In this document: piece after piece, positions 54,480 through 62,026 of the stretch
Position numbering within the stretch: position 1 is the first letter of the stretch
How the letters are laid out: each line of letters begins with the position of its first letter
NCBI RefSeq assembly: GCF_019243775.1
Contig: NZ_CP069157.1
Span: 3,049,418-3,113,417 of the forward strand
DNA from: Morganella morganii
GTDB taxonomy: Bacteria; Pseudomonadota; Gammaproteobacteria; Enterobacterales; Enterobacteriaceae
Length of the DNA: 64,000 nt
Reading direction: 5' to 3'
Notes under the pieces: generated by a model
The model's input: the letters and a program-made list of their open reading frames with translations, nothing else
The model's database searches: none
What the model was told of the DNA's origin: nothing
Program-made: the position numbers and the translations under genes

Positions 54480-55871
54480 CTATCTGGTCAAAATCTGCAC
54501 GCCGGTCTGAGCTGCTGCTTTCGGATACCGGCAGGCGACGTTGGCTAACAGAGGAAATAACCCTTGTGAATCCCGGTAGTACTCAAATTCGTCCGGCAGC
54601 AGAATCTGACGGCCTTTGTTATCGAATTTGCGGTACCGCATATACTGTTTAATGTCAAAATCAGCTGTCCGCGACAACCAGCCGCCGGTACCGATGATTT
54701 TGCTGACCCGTGATAAATCACGGCCAATCTGTAAATCCACCGTACCTGCACAGGTGGTCACCTGCTGTTTTGTGCCCGCATGGCGTTCAGTCCCCAGTGC
54801 GACACAAATACCGGCTAACAGATGGTCATAAACACGTTCTTCGTCCGTCTGAGGCAGATAATCAGGGTGCTCATTGACATAACGGGTGTAGCGGTAAAAG
54901 GCATCCAGCTGCTCCGGATGATTCACAAACTGCGCTTCGGCTAATTCGCGGCCTGCCTCACCGGCGATTACCGCCGATACACGCATGCCAAGGTCACCTT
55001 CCACAGTCCGTTTCACTTTCGGCTCCGGAATCCCGTGTAAAATGGTATCCGGCAGTAAGCTGTTGTTGCAGGACGAATAAATATCCGTCGTTGCGCCACC
55101 CATATCCATCAGCACAAACTCTTCCCAGCCGGGAACGTTGTCACGGATTTGCTGTACTAACTCAAAGACAGAGAATGGTGTCGGACGCGGCTCTTCGCCG
55201 GTCTGTTCAACAATGACGTCCAGTCCCTTGCCCTTCACAATCTTTTTCAGAAAAATGTCACAGATAGCTTTACGCGCATCAAACGGGTTCGGACTATCCA
55301 GACTCGGTAAAATGTTGTTAACGACAGTCAGTTCTTTATGGCCGAGGATCTCAGCAATATCGTCCTGAATATCACGGTTACCCGCATAAATGATGGAACA
55401 GTTCAGATCGGATTCCGCCAGCATTTTTGCGTTTTGTAATCCGTATCCGACATCGCCGCCATCCGTCCCGCCGGTGAACAGGAAAATATCCGGGGGTGTC
55501 TGTTCGAGTTTGCGGATATCAGTCCGGTTGAGCTTGTACGCAAAGTGCTGAGACACTTTTGCGCCCGCTGAGTGAGCAGTGACTTTTGCTGACTCAAGGG
55601 TAATTGTCGGAACCAGACCCAGTGCCGCTACCGCTAACCCGCCTTTGGCGGAAGAGGAATAGTTAATGTTAACTTTCCCGGCTTCCAGTAAAGGACGCGC
55701 ATCGGACACATTGAGGATTTTATTCAGTACAGTGAAAAATCCGTCTGCCAGATGGTCAATCGTCGTGGGGGTCAGGGCATAATTCTTTAATTCAATATGA
55801 TCATCACTTCCCACGTCGAACACGGCACCTTTTGTCCAGGTTGAACCGATATCTATCGAGACGTTGATCAT
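54480..55871 (-). CDS. glmL: Glutamate mutase reactivating factor GlmL/MutL
   Basis: 463-residue ASKHA-fold ATPase (NVSIDIGSTWTKGAVFD at residues 2-18; VLMDMGGATTDIYSS near 255; GTGGWLSR near 395). Genes of this type lie between glmS and glmE and encode the factor that swaps inactive cobalamin for coenzyme, like EutA for the lyase. The start overlaps the glmS stop by one base. Confidence 0.93.
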   Translation of the reverse strand: MINVSIDIGSTWTKGAVFDVGSDDHIELKNYALTPTTIDHLADGFFTVLNKILNVSDARPLLEAGKVNINYSSSAKGGLAVAALGLVPTITLESAKVTAHSAGAKVSQHFAYKLNRTDIRKLEQTPPDIFLFTGGTDGGDVGYGLQNAKMLAESDLNCSIIYAGNRDIQDDIAEILGHKELTVVNNILPSLDSPNPFDARKAICDIFLKKIVKGKGLDVIVEQTGEEPRPTPFSVFELVQQIRDNVPGWEEFVLMDMGGATTDIYSSCNNSLLPDTILHGIPEPKVKRTVEGDLGMRVSAVIAGEAGRELAEAQFVNHPEQLDAFYRYTRYVNEHPDYLPQTDEERVYDHLLAGICVALGTERHAGTKQQVTTCAGTVDLQIGRDLSRVSKIIGTGGWLSRTADFDIKQYMRYRKFDNKGRQILLPDEFEYYRDSQGLFPLLANVACRYPKAAAQTGVQILTR

Positions 55872-56311
55872 TACGCGGTCATTCCTTCTTTGCGGGCCGG
55901 GCTTTTTTCAATGTCTTTTTTCATGACATCGCAGACGTATTCCAGGTCAGTGCTCGGGAAGAACACGCGGTTAAAGCCCATGTCGCTGAATTTTTTCTCG
56001 ATTTCAGCCGGTTCCTGTTTACCGATAACCAGGTTACCGCCGACATACAGCAGAATTTCGCCCAGACCACGTTCGATGCAGCGCTCACGCATACCTAAAC
56101 AGTCCACTTCGCCGTGACCGTAAATAGAGGAAACAACGATTGCCTGCGCGCCGGTTTCAATAGCGGCGTCGATATATTCGTCCTGGCTGACCATGACACC
56201 CAGGTTAATCACATTAAAATTGTGCTGGGAAAACACGCGATCTAAAACTTTGTTACCGACGGCATGGCAATCGGCACCAATTACACCAATAACAATGGTA
56301 GGCTTCTGCAT
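55871..56311 (-). CDS. glmS: Glutamate mutase sigma subunit (cobalamin-binding)
   Basis: 146-residue B12-binding subunit. The DxHxxG motif (D14-C-H16-A-V-G19) supplies the lower axial histidine that replaces dimethylbenzimidazole. The GGxx loop ([11 protein letters not shown]) is also present. First gene of the operon; not to be confused with glucosamine-6-phosphate synthase, also called glmS. Confidence 0.96.
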   Translation of the reverse strand: MQKPTIVIGVIGADCHAVGNKVLDRVFSQHNFNVINLGVMVSQDEYIDAAIETGAQAIVVSSIYGHGEVDCLGMRERCIERGLGEILLYVGGNLVIGKQEPAEIEKKFSDMGFNRVFFPSTDLEYVCDVMKKDIEKSPARKEGMTA

Positions 56312-56535
56312 GATATACCTCTAAATAAACTGAATGTTCGGAATTAAAGTTAAAACAAAATCTGTTAAATCCGTTTGGTATTAATTAAGAAAGTATCTAA
56401 GTACAAATCAGGTGTTCATCCCTATTTAATTCCTTAACTTTCCACTGATGATAATGTGCAATTCAGGGGATTTAAAAACAATTGATATAAAGTAAGGATA
56501 TCTTGCAAAAACGGAATGGTTTTCGGTGGGGTATA

Positions 56536-56557
56536 AAACACGATGCAGATCACACTT
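56536..56557 (-). promoter_or_regulatory. CRP-like site upstream of glmS
   Basis: Read on the minus strand, AAGTGTGATCTGCATCGTGTTT agrees with the 22-base CRP consensus at about 16 positions; the left half TGTGATC is perfect and the right half is weak. It lies about 225 bases ahead of the glmS ATG. No good -10 at class II spacing was found. Confidence 0.4.
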
Positions 56558-56932
56558 AAATTCCATTTAAAATCATATAGATACCATCAAAAACAACAAA
56601 CAAAAACTTTAATTAACAATTATTTAAACCTAATGACAAATAAATCAATCCTGATTTTGTGATCATTGTTATATTATTAAATTCACCATAAATAGCAATT
56701 AATTTTTAATGTTTAAACTATATTTTATAGTATATTCAACATGAATATATTTTGATAAAAAATGACGAAATAGTGTGACGAACATCTTATTAAAGTATGC
56801 AACGGAATGCCACAGAGAAATAAAAAAATAAATGATACAAAAAAGTAAATGACTTATTATTAATATGATAATGATGCTGTCTTGTTTTTGTTATTCCAAT
56901 GACTGAAATAAGCCATTCAGCTCACATAATTA

Positions 56933-56960
56933 CCCCGGAACCGCTATTACGGTGCCGAGG
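56933..56960 (-). terminator. Stem-loop after the Met8-like gene
   Basis: Minus strand: CCTCGGCACCG / CGGTTCCGGGG, an 11-bp stem with one mismatch and a 6-base loop. It lies 10 bases after the stop; no U-tract follows. Confidence 0.45.
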
Positions 56961-56970
56961 TTTTATTTTT

Positions 56971-57627
56971 TCAGCGGATTCCGTGCTCTTCGGTAAACTG
57001 AGCCAGCAGGTAATTAAGGTAGTCAGTCAGCAGTTCCTCATCTTCCAGCGGCAGGAGTTGTTCCAGGGCGGTGTCGGTAAAGAACTTCTGCCAGAACAGC
57101 CGTTTGGCATCGCGGGAAGCATTGGTGGCTTTAACCTGCTCGCGCAGCCGTGCGGCGGCACGCAGCTTCACCGGGGCATCCGCCGGAATCGCCTGCATAA
57201 CACGGTGTTTCAGAAACTGTGTATAGACCGGGTTTCCGCCGCAGGTCAGCGCAATCTGAACCGGCGGGACATCAATGGTGGCCGGGGAGATAAATGAGGC
57301 GCTTTCCGGCGCGTCAGTCACGTTACAGAAGCAGTGACGGGCATTGGCCTGTTCCAGCACCTGCTGATTTACCTCCGGTGAGTCTGTCGCGGCAAAGGCC
57401 AGCCAACAGCCCTGCGGCCACAGTGCAGCATCAAAGTCCGCTTCTGTCAGCGTAAGATGCGGATTTCCCGCCAGAGCGGTGAGATCTCCGTGGAACCAGC
57501 GGGCAATGACGGTGACATGCGCCCCGGCCTGTAACAGTGTCCGGCATTTATGGGCGGCAACTTCCCCGCCCCCCACGACCAGACAGGTCTTTCCCTGTAA
57601 ATCACAAAACAGCGGATAACGCAGCAT
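56971..57627 (-). CDS. Precorrin-2 dehydrogenase/ferrochelatase (Met8-like, CysG N-terminal type)
   Basis: 218 residues equal to the CysG N-terminal half alone: Rossmann motif CLVVGGGEVAAHKCRTLLQAGAHVTVIA (15-42), AFAATDSPEVNQQV and NVTDAPESASFISPATI. It oxidises precorrin-2 to sirohydrochlorin and may insert iron. There is no fused methyltransferase; that activity is the separate cobA at 60457. I chose the ATG at 57627, preceded by GGAGAC; an upstream in-frame start would add about 42 unrelated residues. It can serve siroheme for NirB as well as the corrinoid branch. Confidence 0.87.
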   Translation of the reverse strand: MLRYPLFCDLQGKTCLVVGGGEVAAHKCRTLLQAGAHVTVIARWFHGDLTALAGNPHLTLTEADFDAALWPQGCWLAFAATDSPEVNQQVLEQANARHCFCNVTDAPESASFISPATIDVPPVQIALTCGGNPVYTQFLKHRVMQAIPADAPVKLRAAARLREQVKATNASRDAKRLFWQKFFTDTALEQLLPLEDEELLTDYLNYLLAQFTEEHGIR

Positions 57628-57739
57628 AGTGTCTCCTTTGCGGACAGCGTCAGAATCAGTTGTCTGAATCATATCCTGCCCGTTACCGGGACGCAGCAAA
57701 GCGGCGCGTACTTTGTGGGGCAGCGCGTTAAATTGAGGG

Positions 57740-57765
57740 GAAATGCTCAGCACCGGAGCCGGGGT
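57740..57765. repeat. Truncated copy of the 195-bp tandem unit
   Basis: GGAAATGCTCAGCACCGGAG and the next bases match the left flank of the second full copy (GTGAAACGCTCAGCACCGGG). Only this short part is present. Confidence 0.45.
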
Positions 57766-57780
57766 TCTGCCCCGGGTTTG

Positions 57781-57933
57781 TTGTTAATAAAGAAGGCGGA
57801 ATACTCAGCACCGGGACCGGGCTGATAACCGGCAAAACGAAAAGTCGCTGTAAACACTTCCCTGTGCGCTCAGGCGCGTCATCCATGACGCGCATGCTTT
57901 TCGTCTCTCTGCCGGTTATCTGCCTTTTACTTT
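57781..57933. repeat. Palindromic repeat element, copy A
   Basis: Copy A of a tandem pair with a 195-base period. Its core (57824-57920) is a 97-base inverted-repeat structure: ends GATAACCGGCA / TGCCGGTTATC, inner CGAAAAG / CTTTTCG, and a central hairpin GCGCGTCA-tcca-TGACGCGC. It does not match ERIC. It looks like a mobile or repetitive intergenic element (REP/MITE-like). Confidence 0.8.
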
Positions 57934-57974
57934 TGCTGCGGATGGAATGATGCGAACTTTGGTTCGGTGGCCTG

Positions 57975-58128
57975 TTGTTAACAAAGGGGGGTGAAACGCT
58001 CAGCACCGGGGCCGGGCTGATAACCGGCAAAACGAAAAGCCGCTGTAAACACCTCCCTGTGCGCTCAGGCGCGTCATCCATGACGCGCATGCTTTTCGTC
58101 TCTCTGCCGGTTATCTGCCTTTTACTTT
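57975..58128. repeat. Palindromic repeat element, copy B
   Basis: Core 58019-58115 differs from copy A at two of 97 positions by eye. The same outer and inner inverted repeats are present. The near identity suggests recent duplication or active spread. Confidence 0.8.
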
Positions 58129-58202
58129 GGCATGATGAAAACCGTGGATATTCAATATCATCCCACAGAAGTCAGGACGTTAAATAAAAAGAGACTCAGG
58201 AG

Positions 58203-58329
58203 TCATCCGCTAAATTATTCAATTTGCAGCAAGGCGGCAAACGAAAGAAACCGGGGAGCATACATCAGTATGTGACCCGGTTTATTGAGTGCAGCCAACG
58301 CAGCTGCGGATTGAAGAATGACGCGGATA
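58203..58329. repeat. ERIC/IRU-like element, copy 1
   Basis: About 127 bases with ERIC hallmarks: AAGGCGGCAAACGA, a central GGGGAGCATACATCAGTATG, GTGACCCGG, and GCAGCCAACGCAGCTGCGGA. Ends carry short inverted repeats (ATCCGC / GCGGAT). Assigned from memory of the enterobacterial repetitive intergenic consensus. Confidence 0.75.
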
Positions 58330-58331
58330 GG

Positions 58332-58458
58332 AATACTCAAAATCATTCGGTCTGTGGCAAGGCGGCAAAGTGAAGATGACCGGGGAGCATACACCAGTAT
58401 GTGACCCGGTCAGCTGAATGAAGCCAACACAGCCACAGGCTGAAGGATGATGAGTATT
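58332..58458. repeat. ERIC/IRU-like element, copy 2
   Basis: 127 bases, bounded by AATACTCA and TGAGTATT. It shares AAGGCGGCAAA, GGGGAGCATACACCAGTATG and GTGACCCGG with copy 1 and lies directly after it. Its last base is the first base of the pduX stop codon (plus-strand TTA at 58458-58460), so the insertion defined the end of that gene. Confidence 0.78.
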
Positions 58459-59318
58459 TAGCGGACGCCGCCCGGCGCCATGCTCACCTCATGCACCTGA
58501 GGGTAGAATCTGTCCAGCTGATGCCGCTGGATCCAGTCATAAATAAAATCTTTATCGTGCAGGGTGTCATCATAGATAAGCCCGGCCACGCTGCCGCTGT
58601 GGGCGACATTCAGACCGTAAATCTTTCCTTTATCTGCAAGGGCATGCAGCTCGCTGAAACCGGGTTTGGGCAGCAGATCCTGGCTGGCGATCGCACTCAA
58701 AGTGGCTGCTTCGCCCAGTCGCTGCGGATCCTGTTGTTCACAGGCGGCGGTAAGCAGTTTCCAGGCCTGAGCCAGCAGAGGTTCCCGCGCCAGCAATGCG
58801 GCCCGGCGGTCGCGCTTGTGGAAATCTTCCGTCAGTACCACATCCGGACTTTCCAGCAGCAGCAGTTTCAGATCCGGCGCCCAGCCGAGTGATATTTGTG
58901 TCTCAGCCGTCTGGTGGTCAAACAGTGTCAGGGAGGAAAAGAGCGTGCTGTCTGTCGGTTCAACCGCCACACAGAGTTCTGCGAGAGTTTCCGGTGATAA
59001 TTCATGGCCGTAAAAACGTGCGGTCGCCTGGGCGGTGGCGGCAATATCCGCTGTGCTGCTAGCCAGCCCTTTACCGACGGGGATGGTGGATTCATATTCG
59101 ATCCGCAGCATACCGGTGGCTTCCGGCACGATATCCAGATGTTTCAGTACGCGTTCCAGCATCTGGCGCATGCGGGGCCGTTCCAGCCCCAGCGGAACAC
59201 CTTCTTCCACCGAGACATAGCTGTACCAGTTGATGGGGCAGGAAACCAGTTTTTCTCCCCCGAGGATCCATCCCTGCAACAATTCTCCGCAGGATGCCGG
59301 ACAATGTGCCTCAGCCAT
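58458..59318 (-). CDS. pduX: L-threonine kinase PduX
   Basis: GHMP-family kinase of 286 residues that phosphorylates threonine, the first step toward the aminopropanol linker of cobalamin. CPASCGELLQG at the start is the family's N-terminal motif, and IPVGKGLASSTADIAATAQA (about 92-111) the ATP loop. The start overlaps the end of cobD by 8 bases. The stop codon lies at the edge of an ERIC-like repeat, so the last residues (VSMAPGGVR) may differ from relatives. Confidence 0.9.
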   Translation of the reverse strand: MAEAHCPASCGELLQGWILGGEKLVSCPINWYSYVSVEEGVPLGLERPRMRQMLERVLKHLDIVPEATGMLRIEYESTIPVGKGLASSTADIAATAQATARFYGHELSPETLAELCVAVEPTDSTLFSSLTLFDHQTAETQISLGWAPDLKLLLLESPDVVLTEDFHKRDRRAALLAREPLLAQAWKLLTAACEQQDPQRLGEAATLSAIASQDLLPKPGFSELHALADKGKIYGLNVAHSGSVAGLIYDDTLHDKDFIYDWIQRHQLDRFYPQVHEVSMAPGGVR

Positions 59319-60381
59319 GTTGAAATACCTGTTTTAATGCGCCGATAAGATGACGGTTCTCCGCCTGACTGCGGACCGCGATCCGGTAATAAGAGCCATC
59401 CAGCCCCGGGTAGTTCTGACAGCGGCGGATCAGCAGCTTATATTTCAGCAGAGCGGACTGGAGTTCCACGCCGTTCAGGCAGCGGATAAAGATATAGTTT
59501 GCCGATGGCTGCCGGATTTTCAGCAGCGGAAACTGCCGCAGTTCATTGCACAGGTATTCCCGCTGGGCGGCAATAAAATCCTGTGTTTTGCGGATATAGT
59601 CTTCATCATCCAGCAGTGCTTCACCCACCAGCGCAGCCAGACCATTGATAGTCCACGGCTCACGCCAGGCTTTCAGATTACTGATAATGTGGCTGTCGCC
59701 GCACAGCAGATAACCGAGGCGCAGACCGGGAATGGCGAAGAATTTTGTCAGCGAACGCAGCAGATAAAGGTAGCGGGTTTCCGGCAGGCGCGCTGTCAGC
59801 GGTGATCCTTCCGGCAGAAAATCAATAAACGCTTCATCGACAATCAGATGAATATGGCGGGATTCGCACAGGGACACCAGTTTGTGCAGCAGTGCGGTAT
59901 CCGGCATCAGACCGGTCGGGTTATTCGGTGTGGCGATAAACACACAGTCCGGGCGGCGGGCTTCAATATCCGCCAGCAGGGATTCATCCGGCTGGAAATC
60001 ATTCTCTTCCGTCAGCGGGTGTTCGATGATATCGCAGCCCTGCTGTTCCAGTGCTCTGCGGTATTCGGCAAATCCGGGGGTTAACAGTAATGCGCTGTGG
60101 GGGTTGAGATGGCGCACCAGCGCGTAAATCAGTTCCGTCTCTCCGTTACCGGCAATGACCTGCCCCAGTTCACAACCCGCACCTTTGGCCAGTGCGGCAT
60201 GCAGATAGCGGTATTCAATATCCGGGTAGCGTTCAATAACTGACAGGTTATCGCGGATGATGGCTTTAACCCTCTCGGGCGGCCCCAGCGGGTTAATATT
60301 GGCACTGAAATCGAAGATAGATGCGGGTGAGATGCCGAGGAGCTCAGCCACCTCTACCACATTACCACCGTGTTCGCTCAT
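59311..60381 (-). CDS. cobD: L-threonine-O-3-phosphate decarboxylase CobD
   Basis: PLP-dependent fold-type I enzyme making (R)-1-amino-2-propanol phosphate for cobinamide. 356 residues from the ATG at 60381, which has a strong GGAGGAGG ahead; an upstream TTG is less likely. PLP lysine is in RSLTKFFAIPGLRLGYL. Also visible: DFSANINPLG near residue 25, AGNGETELIYALVRH, TPNNPTGLMP and VDEAFIDFLPEG. Uses the product of PduX next door. Confidence 0.93.
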   Translation of the reverse strand: MSEHGGNVVEVAELLGISPASIFDFSANINPLGPPERVKAIIRDNLSVIERYPDIEYRYLHAALAKGAGCELGQVIAGNGETELIYALVRHLNPHSALLLTPGFAEYRRALEQQGCDIIEHPLTEENDFQPDESLLADIEARRPDCVFIATPNNPTGLMPDTALLHKLVSLCESRHIHLIVDEAFIDFLPEGSPLTARLPETRYLYLLRSLTKFFAIPGLRLGYLLCGDSHIISNLKAWREPWTINGLAALVGEALLDDEDYIRKTQDFIAAQREYLCNELRQFPLLKIRQPSANYIFIRCLNGVELQSALLKYKLLIRRCQNYPGLDGSYYRIAVRSQAENRHLIGALKQVFQHG

Positions 60382-60456
60382 AGCCTCCTCCAAATGTAAG
60401 AGCTGTACACAGTATCACCTGCATACAGCCGGATGCTTATTATTTTAAGGATAATA

Positions 60457-61242
60457 CTATGACGCAGCTTCTAATGGGGCTTCCTGCGTAATATCAATTT
60501 GTGTGGCGGCAAACGCCAGAATTTGGTGCAGATTCACCACATTACCGACGACAATCAGTGCCGGCGGATGTAATTTATGACGCGCAGCCTCTTCCGGTAA
60601 AGTGGCGAGGGTGGCGGTAACCACCTGCTGGCGCTGCTGGCTGGCATACATGACCACGGCAGCCGGGGTATCCGGTGATTTTCCGCCGTCGATCAGGAGC
60701 TGACTGATTTCGGCCAGACGGGTCATCCCCATCAGGATCACCAGGGTGCCGTTAAGGGCAGCCAGTGCATTCCAGTTCTGAGGCTCATTCCCCTGACACA
60801 TATGGCCGGTGACCACATGGAAGCTTGATGCGTGATCGCGGTGAGTCACCGGGATCCCCGCATACGCCAGCCCGCCGATGGAGGAACTGATGCCCGGGAT
60901 AACCTCAAAATCGAGGCCGTTCTCCGCCAGGGATTCCGCTTCTTCGCCGCCGCGGCCGAACACATACGGATCCCCGCCTTTCAGGCGCACCACATTTTTG
61001 CCTTCTGCGGCATATTTCACCAGAATGGCATTGATTTCTTCCTGCGGCACCGGATGATGATTCGGTGTTTTACCGACATTGATGATTTTACAGTCCGCCG
61101 GTGCACAGGCGATCAACTCAGGATTGACAAGACGGTCATGCACCAGCACTTCGGCATGACGTATACAGTGAAGTCCCTTTACGGTAATTAATGATGCATC
61201 TCCGGGTCCGGCTCCGACCAGCCATACTTTACCTTTGCTCAT
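60457..61242 (-). CDS. cobA: Uroporphyrinogen-III C-methyltransferase (SUMT)
   Basis: 261-residue SAM-dependent methyltransferase that makes precorrin-2 from uroporphyrinogen III, feeding both siroheme and cobalamin. VWLVGAGPGDASLITVKG (5-22) and VVRLKGGDPYVFGRGGEEAE (about 80-99) are family signatures, with GISSSIGGLAYAGIPVTHRD after. Here cobA means SUMT, not the adenosyltransferase of the same name. First gene of the leftward cobA-cobD-pduX run. Confidence 0.92.
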   Translation of the reverse strand: MSKGKVWLVGAGPGDASLITVKGLHCIRHAEVLVHDRLVNPELIACAPADCKIINVGKTPNHHPVPQEEINAILVKYAAEGKNVVRLKGGDPYVFGRGGEEAESLAENGLDFEVIPGISSSIGGLAYAGIPVTHRDHASSFHVVTGHMCQGNEPQNWNALAALNGTLVILMGMTRLAEISQLLIDGGKSPDTPAAVVMYASQQRQQVVTATLATLPEEAARHKLHPPALIVVGNVVNLHQILAFAATQIDITQEAPLEAAS

Positions 61243-61718
61243 TTTATTGCCTTATCAATCAGATTAATCAACATGAAAAAATCACATCATTTTATTCGTT
61301 ATGCACGACACCTGGTGGTGATAAAAAATACTATTTATTAATGATGTTTTGTAGTTGGACAGCAGTATTAATTACCCGTGAACTTTATTCTTTGATCTAT
61401 TCACGATAAATGCGTAATAAAGACAATTCTGTTTAATATTTTGTATTATTAAATAATCACAGGAAAAAATATATGACTAATATCCCAATAATACGTTCAC
61501 GCAACGGAAGAGTTCATGAAAAAAAAATCAAGTAGATCATGTACTTTCAACCAACTGAAATAAATGGATTTTTACATTCACCTCATAAAAACAGGTCATT
61601 ATAATCAACAAATAAGCCGCCATTTCTGAAATTATCATTAACAAATAATAAAAACAAGATCATTTAATTAACATATTTGCATATGTTTATAAAAATAAAA
61701 TAGTTGCATTTTATTCAT

Positions 61719-61735
61719 CTTGATCACAAATCAAG
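61719..61735 (+). promoter_or_regulatory. FNR/CRP-like inverted repeat upstream of cbiA
   Basis: CTTGATCACAAATCAAG: 6-base inverted arms CTTGAT/ATCAAG separated by 5 bases. An FNR box would need 4 between TTGAT and ATCAA, so this is off-consensus by one base. It lies just upstream of the CRP site. Confidence 0.35.
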
Positions 61736-61741
61736 TATTTA

Positions 61742-61757
61742 TGTGAAGAAACTCACA
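61742..61757 (+). promoter_or_regulatory. CRP site of the cbiA promoter
   Basis: TGTGAAGAAACTCACA has the exact core TGTGA-N6-TCACA. A TATATA hexamer at 61774-61779 lies where a class II CRP-dependent -10 should be, giving a start near 61788-61791. In Salmonella the cob/cbi operon also responds to CRP. Confidence 0.65.
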
Positions 61758-61912
61758 AACTGTAATAAGCAGATATATAAAGGCAGCATTTTATGTTTTA
61801 TTAAACCCGAATATAAATAGCCGTAAAAAAATCACTATATCAAAAATCGGCAATGTTAATTAAATGATCATTACATTTTCGTGTCGCTGTTCAGCAATAT
61901 TCCGTGTTGCTT

Positions 61913-62026
61913 ATGATCATGAAAATAAAAAGACAGTTCACCGGGTTAATTTATTTAACCTTTTTTGCTTTCCTGGTATCAGGACGTTTTTTTTGGCAAC
62001 AACACCGTGTCAAAGGTAGCGTATGA
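61913..62026 (+). CDS. Small hydrophobic open frame overlapping cbiA
   Basis: 37 codons: a basic start (MIMKIKRQ), one hydrophobic stretch (GLIYLTFFAFLVSG) and a short polar tail (RFFWQQHRVKGSV). Its TGA overlaps the cbiA ATG as ATGA. It could be a small membrane protein or a leader peptide that couples translation to cbiA. No strong ribosome site lies ahead, so it may be chance. Confidence 0.35.
   Translation: MIMKIKRQFTGLIYLTFFAFLVSGRFFWQQHRVKGSV

Larger units (their letters stand above)
56312..56970. other. AT-rich promoter region of the glutamate-mutase operon
   Basis: 659 bases, very AT-rich between about 56330 and 56880, with no credible gene on either strand. It holds a CRP-like site (56536-56557) and, at the far end, a stem-loop after the Met8-like gene. 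The low GC contrasts sharply with the coding DNA on both sides. Confidence 0.7.
61243..62022. other. Divergent promoter region between cobA and cbiA
   Basis: 780 bases, markedly AT-rich. It must hold promoters for leftward cobA and rightward cbiA. I find a CRP site (61742-61757), a nearby inverted repeat (61719-61735) and a short hydrophobic open frame (61913-62026). I searched by eye for the conserved B12-box of a cobalamin riboswitch and did not find it on either strand. Confidence 0.6.

Noticed and set aside
55871-56311. glmS as glucosamine-6-phosphate synthase
   Set aside because: The 146-residue product has the DxHxxG cobalamin motif and lies with glmL, glmE and mal, so it is the glutamate mutase small subunit.
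57728-58090. A 120-codon minus-strand frame with two internal repeats (MRVMDDAPERTG...)
   Set aside because: It is a translation of the tandem palindromic repeats. The repeated peptide follows the DNA repeat, and there is no ribosome site or family resemblance.
61243-61500. Possible cobalamin riboswitch ahead of cobA
   Set aside because: A local CACCTGGTGGTG string suggests pairing, but the B12-box and the other conserved blocks are missing by eye.
61473-61535. A 20-codon frame with AGGA about ten bases ahead (MTNIPIIRSRNG...)
   Set aside because: Too short, in AT-rich DNA, not linked to a neighbour by overlap, and without recognisable features. Left as chance.
61719-61735. FNR box for cbiA
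   Set aside because: The arms TTGAT and ATCAA are separated by five bases, not four. Kept only as an unassigned inverted repeat.
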